Assembly (NCBI GenBank): GCA_013695715.1
Contig: JACCZZ010000110.1
Span: forward strand, 1 to 17,631
Origin: Chitinophagales bacterium
Lineage (GTDB): Bacteria; Bacteroidota; Bacteroidia; Chitinophagales; UBA10324
Length of the DNA stretch: 17,631 nucleotides
Reading direction: 5' to 3'
Shown: positions 7,894 to 16,026 of the stretch, piece after piece
Numbering within the stretch: position 1 is the stretch's first letter
How the letters are laid out: the number at the start of each line of letters is the position of its first letter
Translations under genes and position numbers: made by a program
The notes under the pieces: model-generated
Told to the model about the DNA's origin: nothing
The model's input: the letters and a program-made list of their open reading frames with translations, nothing else
The model's database searches: none

Positions 7894-8097
7894 ATGAACA
7901 TGCTGGAACGAATTACCATAATTCCTGATCTCTGCAATGGCGAGCCTACAATCCGTGGAATGCGCGTTACTGTAAAAGCTATAGTAGAATATATTGCTGC
8001 AGGAGAGACAAAAGAATCTTTGTTAAAAGCATACCCTCATCTGAGTGACAATGATATTAATGCCGCTGTTGAATATGCTTCAGGACATTTACTCTAA
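7894..8097 (+). CDS. DUF433 antitoxin-like protein
   Basis: The 67-residue product is a full DUF433 domain (LERITIIPDLCNGEPTIRG, MRVTVKAIVEYIAAGE, YPHLSDNDINAAVEYASG), a small helix-turn-helix fold related to VapB-type antitoxins. DUF433 genes often stand before a PIN-like (DUF5615) toxin gene, but no such gene follows: the next 282 bases hold no convincing ORF and the next gene is on the other strand. The ATG at 7894 (or 7900, two codons later) fits the usual domain start. An in-frame TTG at 7807 would add 29 residues unlike the family, encoded partly by a run of nine T's, and is rejected. A box one mismatch from TAnnTTTG lies at 7865-7872. The gene may act alone as a DNA-binding regulator or be the remnant of a pair. 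Confidence 0.8.
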   Translation: MNMLERITIIPDLCNGEPTIRGMRVTVKAIVEYIAAGETKESLLKAYPHLSDNDINAAVEYASGHLL

Positions 8098-8379
8098 ACA
8101 CACCTCTATAATTAGCATTGAGCGAAGCAAGCGAATTAATTAAAACAATGTCTTGCTGACTCTTCTGGTAAGAGAATCAAATTAATATTGAAGAGGGACG
8201 GGTGTGTTTCATTGTTTACAATGGAATACATCGAAGAGTGGATAGTACAAGTTGCCCAAGAAATATGCGTCTTCACCTCGCCATGTTCTACGTCGCTTTT
8301 GGAAAAAATCTGACAGAGAGGCAATAATTTATTTGGATATTGAGATATTTTGGTTGAAGTACATTCTTCCTTCCTTCAA
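8098..8379. other. Gap between convergent DUF433 and glycosyltransferase genes; inverted repeat inside
   Basis: No convincing gene is seen here. A 62-codon minus-strand frame (8136-8324) and short plus-strand frames match no family I recognise. The clearest structure is a dyad at 8207-8226, with arms TTTCATTGT and ACAATGGAA around two T's (one G-T mismatch). It is not followed by a T tract, so it is not a standard terminator. Confidence 0.4.
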
Positions 8380-9915
8380 TTAATCCATTTTGTAAACAGC
8401 CATAATCGTAATGCCCTGCACCTTTATTTCATAAATTTTTTCTTTTGATAAATCTTTCGGGCGCTCACTTCTATAATTGGTGATGTAGTAATCAAATTGA
8501 CCTTCTTCCCGAACGATGTGAATTCTTTGCTGGTCATGGTCACTCAACCAGATGAGATTCCATTCACAGGGGTCAACTTTCCAATTAACATTTATACTTC
8601 CGTCAGGCACATATTTCACCAGGAATTCCAATGCATTGCGATAGGATAATCCCCAATAATCTTTCTCGAAATAATCCGCTGCATACTTTCTTCCGATTGC
8701 ATTAAAAAATGCATATTGATATGGATGGTATCGAATCATAAATACTATAATATAAATTGTAGTAATGAGAAAAACCAAAGTTGAAGCTGCAGGAATAAAA
8801 AAGCGATTCAGGCTTTCTATTTTATTTTGAAGAAGTGATCGAAATCCCTGCACAGCAATGAGTACAAAAGGGGGGTAAATAAAGAATAGATGCCTCCCAT
8901 CATCATAGGTGCTCGAATGCAATGCAATAGCTGTGATGATTGGTAGAAGCAGCCAGGTAATCATGATCATCCACTGAATAGGAATTGTCCTTCGCTTTGT
9001 AATTATTTCTATGGCGAGGCTGGTTGTTCCTGCTAAGAAAAAAAACCACCAGCCTAAAGGAATAATGATTACCATCCAAACCACTATATAATACCACGGA
9101 GTTTGCAATGAATGTACTGTTTCACCCATAAAAAAAGTGGTGACCTCATAAGGGTGGCGACTCATTACTGCAACGGCTTTAAAGAACTCCTCAACCGGAT
9201 CGTGCCAGAAGGTTGGAAAAAAAACATACACTGAAACGGGATACAGAAGCATGTAAACGAAGATCATTTTTATTTCCTTTTGCGATAGCTGCTTGCTGAA
9301 ATACATAACGGCTACAGAAAGGAAAACTATTAGAGGGAAAAAAACTCCTGCCACACGTGCTCCGGTAAGCATTCCTGAAAAAATAATCATCAACCATATG
9401 TAAGACCACTTTCGCCGCTCAATCCATATAACAAGCAGGTAAGCATTTACCACAAATAAAAATAGAAACGGAAGATCTTTTGAATTATAAAAGCTGTGGA
9501 TGAACTGCCGGGGTGAAAGGACAAGCAACAAACAGGCTACTAAAGCCAGGCGATAATCGTGAAAAAGGCGCAGCGCCAGCAAATAAAAAAATATTGAACC
9601 CACCCAGCAAAACATAAAATTGAATAGATGACGACTCAGGTAAATGTCGCGTTCGCTTTCAAGCTGAAGGATTTTTTCTGGCGCAGCTTCAAAACCAGCT
9701 ATAAAGGGATTCAGGTAACAGTTGTCATTCCGTAGCAGGTCGTTGTTCTTACCAAAAATATAATCCCAGGTTGCTATGCCGACCTGCCGCTGCAATGGTT
9801 CATCCCAGGACACACCATAATCGCTAAAGATAGCAAGGCCAACAATAAGCAGCCCTAAAAAAAAGAAAATGGGCAACCAGCGATCTGTCTGTCGAAGTTG
9901 AAAGTGTTGCAACAT
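8380..9915 (-). CDS. Polytopic GT-C glycosyltransferase (GT39 / PMT-like family)
   Basis: The 511-residue membrane protein has about ten predicted transmembrane segments from residue ~13 to ~395, then a soluble C-terminal part of ~110 residues. The first periplasmic loop begins with VSWDEP (D38, E39), the acidic pair typical of GT-C enzymes that use polyprenyl-phosphate sugar donors. Other family-like points are YNSKDLPF, the late loop SSTYDDGRHLFFIYPPFV, and HPYQYAFFNAIG followed by FEKDYWGLSYRNALEFL near the end of the membrane part. By analogy it moves a sugar from a lipid carrier to protein, lipid or polysaccharide on the outer face of the inner membrane. Donor and acceptor cannot be told. 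No surface-polysaccharide genes flank it, so it is an orphan transferase. The start ATG at 9915 places a short cytoplasmic tail before the first membrane helix. Confidence 0.82.
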   Translation of the reverse strand: MLQHFQLRQTDRWLPIFFFLGLLIVGLAIFSDYGVSWDEPLQRQVGIATWDYIFGKNNDLLRNDNCYLNPFIAGFEAAPEKILQLESERDIYLSRHLFNFMFCWVGSIFFYLLALRLFHDYRLALVACLLLVLSPRQFIHSFYNSKDLPFLFLFVVNAYLLVIWIERRKWSYIWLMIIFSGMLTGARVAGVFFPLIVFLSVAVMYFSKQLSQKEIKMIFVYMLLYPVSVYVFFPTFWHDPVEEFFKAVAVMSRHPYEVTTFFMGETVHSLQTPWYYIVVWMVIIIPLGWWFFFLAGTTSLAIEIITKRRTIPIQWMIMITWLLLPIITAIALHSSTYDDGRHLFFIYPPFVLIAVQGFRSLLQNKIESLNRFFIPAASTLVFLITTIYIIVFMIRYHPYQYAFFNAIGRKYAADYFEKDYWGLSYRNALEFLVKYVPDGSINVNWKVDPCEWNLIWLSDHDQQRIHIVREEGQFDYYITNYRSERPKDLSKEKIYEIKVQGITIMAVYKMD

Positions 9916-10027
9916 AAATGGCTTTCAAAGTAATACTTTCTCTTTCTTATTTTCTTATAGTATCGGCAATCAACACCCCGTCATTTGTTAATGAAACTTA
10001 ATCTGTATAAATTCAACTTCTTATATC

Positions 10028-11326
10028 ATGAATGATTTAGACATAATAATTATTGGCGCTGGAGCCTCAGGATTGATGGCTGCAAGAGAAATGTCAAAAG
10101 CAGGATTAAAGGTTCAAATACTTGAAGCCCGAAACCGCATCGGCGGTAGAATTTTTACATTGAAGGGAGAACAATCAGTACAGCTTGAATTAGGTGCTGA
10201 ATTTATGCACGGCCATCTGCCTGTTACGTTGCAATTGATTAAAGAAGCAGGTCTTAAATATTCTAAGATGGAAGGAAAAACCTTTCAATTTAAAAATGGA
10301 GAACTCAAAAAAGATGCTGAATTCATTGAAGACTGGTCTCCGTTCATAAGAAAACTAAACCAGCTCGATAATGACATGAGCATTCGTCAATTTCTCGATG
10401 AATATTTTGCCGAAGAAAAATATGAGGAGCTTCGCAATTCCGTAAAAAGTTTTGTCGAGGGTTATGATGCTGCTGACACAAACTATGCAAGTGCATTTGC
10501 ACTTCGTGAAGAATGGAGCAACGAAGGGGAGTGGACAAACTTTCGCATTATTAATGGTCACTCATCAGTAATGGAATTCTTGGCTAATGACTTCAAGGAA
10601 GCTGGCGGAATAATTAATCTTGACACTATTGTTAAAGAAATAATATGGAAACACAGGCAGGTAGAAGTGGTTACAGCAGATGGTAAAACCTATGAGTCAC
10701 AGCAGATCCTTATTACCGTTCCGGTATCAGTGTTGCGGGCAAACCCAAACAGCAAAGCGGGGATAGCCTTCAACCCTGAAATACCACTGAAGATTGAAGC
10801 TTCGCGTTTAATTGGCTTTGGGTCAGTAATAAAAATTTTACTCCAGTTCAGAGAACCGTTTTGGAATTCCAGGGAGTTTGAAAATGGAAAGTATAAAAAC
10901 TTCAGCTTTATTTTTTCTGATGCTCCAATACCCACATGGTGGAGCCAACACCCTCAGCCTTCATCATTACTTACCGGTTGGCTTGCTGGCCCTCAGGCAG
11001 AAAAGCTTAAGGATGTTTCAGAAGATAAAATTCTGAAGATGGGGATTAGTTCTCTAAGCGAAATTTTTAAAATAGAAAAAGACGGGATTACTTCATATTT
11101 AATTGATTCCCATCTTGTAAATTGGAATTCCGATCCGTTTACTTTAGGCGCTTATGCTTATGCAACAGTTAATACATTGCAAGGCAGAAAAGTATTAAAT
11201 GAGCCGGTGGATAAAACCTTATACTTCGGTGGAGAAGCGCTCTACGAAGGCGCTGAAATGGGAACTGTAGAAGCGGCACTTGCAAGTGGAAAGAATGTGG
11301 CGCGGAGAATTATTGAAGATCATTGA
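10028..11326 (+). CDS. FAD-dependent amine oxidase (flavin monoamine oxidase family)
   Basis: The 432-residue flavoprotein belongs to the amine oxidase / polyamine oxidase superfamily. The N-terminal dinucleotide fold IIIIGAGASGLMAAREM (G10-x-G12-x2-G15) leads to the FAD-ribose glutamate in LEARNRIGGR (E33). GAEFMHG follows, and the C-terminal FAD motif is LYFGGEALYEGAEMGTVEAALASGKNVA. There is no cysteine in that last motif, so FAD is expected to be bound non-covalently, unlike in mitochondrial MAO. There is no Tat or Sec signal, so the protein is cytoplasmic. The substrate is unknown; polyamines, aromatic amines or amino acids are possible. A weak box, TTTG at 9984-9987 and TAAATTCA at 10008-10015 with 20 bases between, could be its promoter with a very short leader. 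No neighbour indicates a pathway. Confidence 0.88.
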   Translation: MNDLDIIIIGAGASGLMAAREMSKAGLKVQILEARNRIGGRIFTLKGEQSVQLELGAEFMHGHLPVTLQLIKEAGLKYSKMEGKTFQFKNGELKKDAEFIEDWSPFIRKLNQLDNDMSIRQFLDEYFAEEKYEELRNSVKSFVEGYDAADTNYASAFALREEWSNEGEWTNFRIINGHSSVMEFLANDFKEAGGIINLDTIVKEIIWKHRQVEVVTADGKTYESQQILITVPVSVLRANPNSKAGIAFNPEIPLKIEASRLIGFGSVIKILLQFREPFWNSREFENGKYKNFSFIFSDAPIPTWWSQHPQPSSLLTGWLAGPQAEKLKDVSEDKILKMGISSLSEIFKIEKDGITSYLIDSHLVNWNSDPFTLGAYAYATVNTLQGRKVLNEPVDKTLYFGGEALYEGAEMGTVEAALASGKNVARRIIEDH

Positions 11327-11453
11327 TCAAATAATGGAATGATCAAAACCGTTTTAATTCAATACGACTTTTAAAAAATACATTTCCGTTAATAATGCCT
11401 ACATTCCACATTCCAATCATTTTAAGACCACCTTTCAATCTGTATCCTATAAT

Positions 11454-12407
11454 ATGGAAACACCATCCGTTTACGATCGCTTTAATAAATGGGCGCGCAC
11501 TTCGGTCACACTAAAGTTGATTTCAATTGGAATATTAATTCTCATTCTTCTTATTCCAACTTCCATGCTTACTTCCTTAATCAAGGAGCGACAGGCTATA
11601 CGTGATGATGCAACTAACGAAGTAAGTTCAAAGTGGGGTATGCAGCAAACTATCGGAGGGCCGGTACTCACAGTGCCCTATACAGAACTTGTAAAAAACG
11701 ATAACGGATACCTTTCTCCCATTCGGAAAGGAAACAAATGTGCAGATCAGTTCTCCCTGGAGAAGTCCAAGCTTTGAAGGATCATTTCTTCCAGATTCAC
11801 GAACAATAAATGACTCAGGCTTTACTGCTCAATGGCAGGTATTGCAACTTAATCGCAATTATCCGCAGCAGGGGACAGGAGTCTTCATTCCATCTCTTGC
11901 AAAATCCACTGATGTTTACGATCCTTATTTAGAGGAAAACTCTGCATTTGGAGTGAAGCTGTTATTACCTATTGATGAATACCAGAAGACCCTGCGGTCA
12001 GTCAAGTATTGTTAATGTTTATTATAATCACCTTTCTTACCTTCTTTTTTGTAGAGGTTCTTAGCAAAAGAAGGATCCATGCCATTCAATATCTGCTCGT
12101 AGGAAGCGCCATATGCCTTTTCTATGTGCTGCTGCTCTCTATTTCTGAGCATCTGCTTTTTGGAACCGCATATTTTATAAGCAGTGTCAGTATTTTAATT
12201 TTGGTGACCGCCTATGCATGGGTAATATTTAAGAACAACATGCTTACTGGAGTTTTTGCGGCCATATTTGCCATCCTCTACGTTTTTTTTTATTCCTTGT
12301 TGCAATTGGAAGATTATTCTTTGCTGCTTGGGAGCATAGGACTTTTTATCATTTTAGCAACCATTATGTACCTCACAAGGAAAGTTAATTGGTACGGGGA
12401 AGAATGA
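11454..12407 (+). pseudogene. creD: Decayed creD (CreD family inner membrane protein)
   Basis: Three pieces of one CreD protein lie in order but not in one frame. Piece 1 (11454 to about 11720) has the N-terminal membrane helix and GGPVLTVPYTEL. Piece 2 (about 11722-12009, shifted frame) begins near GKETNVQISSPW and continues PSFEGSFLPDSRTINDSGFTAQW to DEYQKTLRSVKY. Piece 3 (12009-12407, back in the first frame) has the four-helix C-terminal part with VEVLSKRRIHAIQYLLVG, SEH, and an end TRKVNWYGEE near the family's normal terminus. Compared from memory with Escherichia coli CreD (450 residues), about 140-150 residues of the periplasmic domain are missing between pieces 1 and 2. Between pieces 2 and 3 the expected KYA-LLMF reads as if four bases were lost at about 12007-12011. 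Two lesions make a working product very unlikely. CreD proteins are associated with envelope stress and colicin or beta-lactam phenotypes. Confidence 0.85.
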
Positions 12408-12439
12408 TTATAGGTGATTAACTATTCAGTAAATCTATT

Positions 12440-12751
12440 TTAGCTTCTTTCTTTTAGGGTTTTCACTCCCAACACCTCTGCAAATTCAATAACCGGATCG
12501 GATGCAAGTAAATGGGGTGCATTTTTCATTAATGCTTCGGCTACTTTACCTGCCAGATGAGCTTTGCGACCCTCATCATGAGGGAAAGTATCGAATATCC
12601 CAAAAGTTGATGGTCCGAGTTTGATGCCATACCAGGTTAAGGTATCAGGTTCATCTTCCACCAGGGGTAAGCCACTTTTGAGGAAATCAGCTACTTCTTG
12701 TTCTTTGCCAGGCTTGGCTTCCAGCCTTACAAGCAATGCGATTTTAATCAT
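12440..12751 (-). CDS. Antibiotic biosynthesis monooxygenase (ABM) domain protein
   Basis: The 103-residue product is a single ABM (YgiN-like) ferredoxin-fold domain. It opens with the strand IALLVRLEAKPGKEQEVADFL, continues with DTLTWYGIKLGPSTFGIFDTF and the helix HLAGKVAEALMKNAPHLL, and ends with a strand containing IEFAEVLG. Such proteins are cofactor-free dimers that oxidise quinols or aromatic polyketides, or detoxify reactive aldehydes or quinones. The substrate here is unknown. It is cytoplasmic and of normal length. It starts at ATG 12751 and is convergent with the creD remnant (32 bases between ends). No clear promoter box was found upstream. Confidence 0.85.
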   Translation of the reverse strand: MIKIALLVRLEAKPGKEQEVADFLKSGLPLVEDEPDTLTWYGIKLGPSTFGIFDTFPHDEGRKAHLAGKVAEALMKNAPHLLASDPVIEFAEVLGVKTLKERS

Positions 12752-13239
12752 GTTATTTAGATTTGAAAGGAAAGTATATATATCAATACCTCTCTACGTA
12801 ATAACTAAAGAGATGGATGTTTAAATCCGGATAACATTTTATAAATCCATACCAACCAACGCGATAACCTATTATTGTTTTCACTGCAAAGTACTTTCAT
12901 GAACCTCGGGCCAGATATCATAAAAAACGTAATCATTAGTCATCAAATTGATTTATAACCCTATTGCCTGTGGCACAGTTGCGCCTAAGGGGGTATCGTG
13001 GCTGAATTTTCTTACTCAGGCCACGGATTTGATAGCACATAACTTCAATAGTTCTCTGAGATACTAATAAGCTGAAAGACTTACTAATCTTCAATATTCA
13101 TCTGTCATTCAATGCAACTCATGCACAATATTCAGAGTGAATTGCTCACACAGCTTCTTTCGGGTATAAGTATCCTGAAGAAAGAGGGAACACACCATTT
13201 GGCAAGCGTTGTAGTATAGAGTATTAAAATTCTTAACTT
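12752..13239. other. 488-base stretch with no convincing gene; one hairpin and one doubtful short ORF
   Basis: No known gene family, tRNA or rRNA is recognisable on either strand. A hairpin at 12997-13025 has arms CGTGGCTGA and TCAGGCCACG (one bulged G, 10-base AT-rich loop) and no T tract. Just upstream the sequence is G+C-rich for the region (GTGGCACAG, GCGCCTAAGGGGG, 12969-12993). A 35-codon frame stands at 13112-13219, just before the SPW gene. The stretch could be a small-RNA locus, a leader region or old gene debris. Confidence 0.5.
13112..13219 (+). CDS. Doubtful short ORF upstream of the SPW gene
   Basis: ATG at 13112 to TAG at 13219 encodes 35 residues with an amphipathic middle (IQSELLTQLLSGISILKKEG). 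It ends 20 bases before the SPW-protein start, so it could be a leader peptide or a co-transcribed small gene. No family match, promoter box or ribosome site supports it, and a frame of this length is expected by chance. Confidence 0.15.
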   Translation: MQLMHNIQSELLTQLLSGISILKKEGTHHLASVVV

Positions 13240-13623
13240 ATGCGAATCATTTCTACAAGAGTTCATGGTATTCTTGATTATCTCGTGGGCATCCTTTTAA
13301 TAGCAGCTCCGTGGATTTTTGGGTTTGCCTTTGGAGGTGCAGAAACTTATGTTCCTGTTGCTTTGGGTATATCTGCCATTGTTTATAGCTTGTGTACTAA
13401 CTATGAACTAGGTGCTTTCCACCTAATTCCAATGCCAGCACATCTGTGGCTCGATCTGCTGAGTGGAATTTTTTTGGCTGCTTCACCTTGGCTTTTTGGT
13501 TTTCATGAAAAGGTTTACTTGCCCCATCTGCTTGCTGGAGTAACTGAGATCATTGTTTCATTACTTACCCAGCGCAAGCCCTTCATAAATGCTGCCCCAA
13601 AAACAAATAGCGCAAGCACTTAG
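13240..13623 (+). CDS. SPW repeat-containing small membrane protein
   Basis: The 127-residue protein has four membrane helices (about 12-32, 36-54, 70-88 and 93-109) built as an internal duplication. Each half carries an SPW-type motif: VGILLIAAPWIFGF (around residue 23) and SGIFLAASPWLFGF (around residue 82), each preceded by a similar HGILDYL or HLWLDLL segment. The family is found as one- or two-repeat proteins in many bacteria and has no established biochemical role. The tail after residue 110 is hydrophilic. The ATG at 13240 is the natural start, with a short basic N-terminus (MRIISTRVHG). It is followed 95 bases later by the cystathionine beta-synthase gene, which has its own promoter box. 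Confidence 0.88.
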   Translation: MRIISTRVHGILDYLVGILLIAAPWIFGFAFGGAETYVPVALGISAIVYSLCTNYELGAFHLIPMPAHLWLDLLSGIFLAASPWLFGFHEKVYLPHLLAGVTEIIVSLLTQRKPFINAAPKTNSAST

Positions 13624-13706
13624 GCAGCATAAGGTTTATTGAGCTGTTATCAATTTATACCAAATAGTGGTACGGATATCTTTCTGTGAATTGCTACACC
13701 TACTGC

Positions 13707-13714
13707 TATCTTTG
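13707..13714 (+). promoter_or_regulatory. -7 box (TATCTTTG) of the cystathionine beta-synthase gene
   Basis: TATCTTTG matches TAnnTTTG exactly and ends only four bases before the ATG at 13719. TTTCTG at 13681-13686, 20 bases upstream, is a poor -33 candidate. If the box is used, transcription starts at or next to the ATG, giving a leaderless or nearly leaderless mRNA. A further promoter upstream cannot be excluded. Confidence 0.45.
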
Positions 13715-13718
13715 CCTC

Positions 13719-15074
13719 ATGTTTTATAATCACATCATTGAGACTATCGGGAATACACCATTAGTTAAGCTGAACAAAGTTACTAAAGGAGTAAAGGCAA
13801 CGGTACTTGCAAAGTTAGAGACATTCAACCCTGGCAATTCTATTAAAGACCGCATTGGTTTGAAGATGGTAGAAGAGGCAGAGAAACGTGGTGATCTGAA
13901 GCTTGGCGGAACAATCATAGAAGGCACTTCTGGCAACACCGGAATGGGACTCGCCTTAGCCGCAATAGCCAAAGGATATAGATGTATTTTCACTACAACA
14001 GATAAGCAGTCTAAAGAGAAAGCCGATATTCTAAAGGCAGTAGGAGCAGAGGTAATAGTTTGTCCTACGAATGTAGAACCTGAAGATCCGCGTTCATATT
14101 ATTCAGTATCGAAACGTCTTTCAGAGGAAACACCCAACTCATGGTACCCGAATCAATATGATAATCTTGACAACCGGCAGACACATTATGACACTACGGG
14201 TCCTGAGATCTGGAATCAGACATCAGGAAGAATAACTCATTTCGTTTGTGGGGCCGGCACCGGAGGAACTATCACAGGCATCGGGCGATTTTTAAAAGAA
14301 AAAAATAGCTCGATTAAAGTGTGGGCCATCGATACCTATGGCTCTGCGTTAAAGAAATATCATGAGACGGGAATTCTCGATCCGAACGAAATTTATCCTT
14401 ACATCACGGAAGGCATAGGGGAGGATATAATTCCCAAAAATTACGACTTCACGGTAATTGATCATTTTGAAAAAGTAACGGATAGAGACGCTGCTCTTAT
14501 GGCGAGAGAGATCACCCGCAAAGAAGGCATCTTCGTAGGTTATTCATGTGGCTCTGCCGTGCAGGGCTTGCTTCAGTTAAAGGATCAGTTGACGGAAAGT
14601 GATGTAGTGGTCGTAATTTTTCCTGATCATGGAAGCCGCTACGTTGGTAAAGTTTATAACGATGAATGGATGCGTGACAGAGGTTGGCTGCAGGTAAAAA
14701 CGGTAAGGGATATTGTTGAATCGAAAGCAGGGGGTCAAATAGTAACTATTCATCAAGATAAGAATGTTGCTGAGGCTGTTGCTCTTATGACAGCAAACGA
14801 CATAGATCAAATGCCTGTAATGGAAAATGGTAAAATGGTTGGTTCCCTCAGTGAAACGGGACTCTTATCTAAACTAATGAACGATCATGGGTTGAAAGGA
14901 TATGCAGTGAAGGAGGTGATGGAGAAACCCTTCCCAATTGTACCTGCCGAAACAATCATTGAAAAATTAAGTACGATGATGAACAAGGAGGTACCAGCAG
15001 TTATTACCCATGATGGATTAAACAACATGCATATTATTACGAAGTCGGATATTATCAGGGCTCTTTCTAAATAA
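13719..15074 (+). CDS. Cystathionine beta-synthase (PLP enzyme with C-terminal CBS-domain pair)
   Basis: The 451-residue protein joins a fold-type II PLP catalytic domain (1 to about 320) to two CBS domains (about 328-380 and 395-451). The PLP lysine is K43 in NPGNSIKDR, the substrate loop is EGTSGNTGMG (68-77), the phosphate loop is GAGTGGT (178-184), and the end of the catalytic part is VIFPDHGSRY. The layout is that of cystathionine beta-synthase, which condenses serine (or activated serine) with homocysteine. A cysteine synthase role with O-acetylserine cannot be excluded. The N-terminal heme segment of animal CBS is absent. The CBS pair may bind an adenosyl ligand, by analogy. The frame extends upstream to a GTG at 13686, but MFYNHIIETIGNTPLVKL is the normal family start and the -7 box lies between the two codons. 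The metal-receptor gene follows after 47 bases. Confidence 0.9.
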   Translation: MFYNHIIETIGNTPLVKLNKVTKGVKATVLAKLETFNPGNSIKDRIGLKMVEEAEKRGDLKLGGTIIEGTSGNTGMGLALAAIAKGYRCIFTTTDKQSKEKADILKAVGAEVIVCPTNVEPEDPRSYYSVSKRLSEETPNSWYPNQYDNLDNRQTHYDTTGPEIWNQTSGRITHFVCGAGTGGTITGIGRFLKEKNSSIKVWAIDTYGSALKKYHETGILDPNEIYPYITEGIGEDIIPKNYDFTVIDHFEKVTDRDAALMAREITRKEGIFVGYSCGSAVQGLLQLKDQLTESDVVVVIFPDHGSRYVGKVYNDEWMRDRGWLQVKTVRDIVESKAGGQIVTIHQDKNVAEAVALMTANDIDQMPVMENGKMVGSLSETGLLSKLMNDHGLKGYAVKEVMEKPFPIVPAETIIEKLSTMMNKEVPAVITHDGLNNMHIITKSDIIRALSK

Positions 15075-15121
15075 CATGTGAAATCAGCTTTGTGGCTTTG
15101 CTAAGATGAAAGCTTCCTGAA

Positions 15122-15940
15122 ATGATCACCAATAAAAAGGTTGCTGTAAAAAAAATTTTTGATCAACTTGGAAGGGAGGTCGAAGTTCCATTCCCACCTA
15201 AAAGGATTATATCCCTAGTTCCCTCACAAACAGAACTGCTTTTTGATCTTGGGTTAGATCAGGAAATTGTTGGAATTACTAAATTCTGCATTCATCCTGA
15301 GGATATTTTTAAAGTGAAAAAGGTTGGAGGCACTAAAAATCTGAATTTGGATAGAATAAAAATTTTAAATCCTGACCTGATCATTGCTAATAAGGAAGAA
15401 AATGATGAACAACAGATTAAATTATTAATGCAACAATATCCCGTTTGGATAAGCGACATCAAATCTTTGGAAGATGCTTACCAGATGATAGGAATAGTAG
15501 GAGAGATGGTAAACAGGAAAGAAACCGCTGCAGCCTTGATAAATGATATTAAACATGAATTCCGAAAAATCAGTTATTTAAAAAAGAAGACCTTAGTTAA
15601 CACACCCACTGCCGGGTACTTAATCTGGCGTAATCCTTACATAACTGTTGGGAATGGCACTTTCATAAATTCAATGCTTGAATTAGCGGGCTTTACCAAT
15701 GTTTTTATTGACAGGCCCCGCTATCCTGAAATCACCTTAAAAGAACTAATAGAGCGATCACCACAATACCTTCTGCTCTCTTCAGAACCCTTTCCATTTA
15801 AAGAAAAGCATATGAAAGAGCTGCAAGCCTTACTTCCGGCTGCTAAAATTCTTCTTGTTGATGGGGAAATGTTTTCATGGTATGGCAGTCGGTTGTTAAA
15901 AGCACCGGCATATTTTTCTTCTATAAATATCGATCATTGA
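15122..15940 (+). CDS. Helical-backbone metal receptor (BtuF/FepB-like binding protein) without signal peptide
   Basis: The 272-residue product has the fold of class III substrate-binding proteins of cobalamin and iron-siderophore ABC transporters. Visible motifs are RIISLVPSQTELLFDLGL (28-45), VGITKFCIHP, KVGGTKNLNLDRI, LNPDLIIANKEEN and, near the end, GEMFSWYGSRLLKAP. The first residues (MITNKKVAVKKIFDQLGREV) go straight into the domain: no hydrophobic signal, lipobox or Tat motif is visible and no better upstream ATG was found. Such a protein would stay in the cytoplasm, unlike a transport receptor. No permease or ATPase gene is adjacent. It lies 47 bases after the cystathionine beta-synthase gene on the same strand and may share its transcript. 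Ligand unknown: cobalamin, heme or a metal chelate are candidates. Confidence 0.83.
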   Translation: MITNKKVAVKKIFDQLGREVEVPFPPKRIISLVPSQTELLFDLGLDQEIVGITKFCIHPEDIFKVKKVGGTKNLNLDRIKILNPDLIIANKEENDEQQIKLLMQQYPVWISDIKSLEDAYQMIGIVGEMVNRKETAAALINDIKHEFRKISYLKKKTLVNTPTAGYLIWRNPYITVGNGTFINSMLELAGFTNVFIDRPRYPEITLKELIERSPQYLLLSSEPFPFKEKHMKELQALLPAAKILLVDGEMFSWYGSRLLKAPAYFSSINIDH

Positions 15941-16026
15941 ATATTAAAATTGGTAGTGAAATTCTAACGCCAGCAAGGGATTATTTAACCAGATAAAGCA
16001 ATTAAAACTCAGCTAATATACTTTCC

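Noticed and set aside
8136..8324. A 62-codon minus-strand frame between DUF433 and the glycosyltransferase
   Set aside because: No recognisable domain, unusual composition and no promoter or start signal; I could not match it to a PIN-like toxin.
11740..12015. A stand-alone 91-residue protein starting at GTG
   Set aside because: PSFEGSFLPDSR and SGFTAQW are internal CreD motifs; the frame continues upstream of the GTG in family-like sequence, showing it is the middle CreD piece.
12009..12407. A separate small four-helix membrane protein gene
   Set aside because: Its sequence is the C-terminal part of CreD (IQYLLVG, SEH, TRKVNWYG) and the preceding CreD parts lie directly upstream, so it is a fragment of the pseudogene.
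13658..13672. Hairpin TACCA/TGGTA downstream of the SPW gene as a terminator
   Set aside because: Only a 5-bp stem without a T tract; too weak to call.
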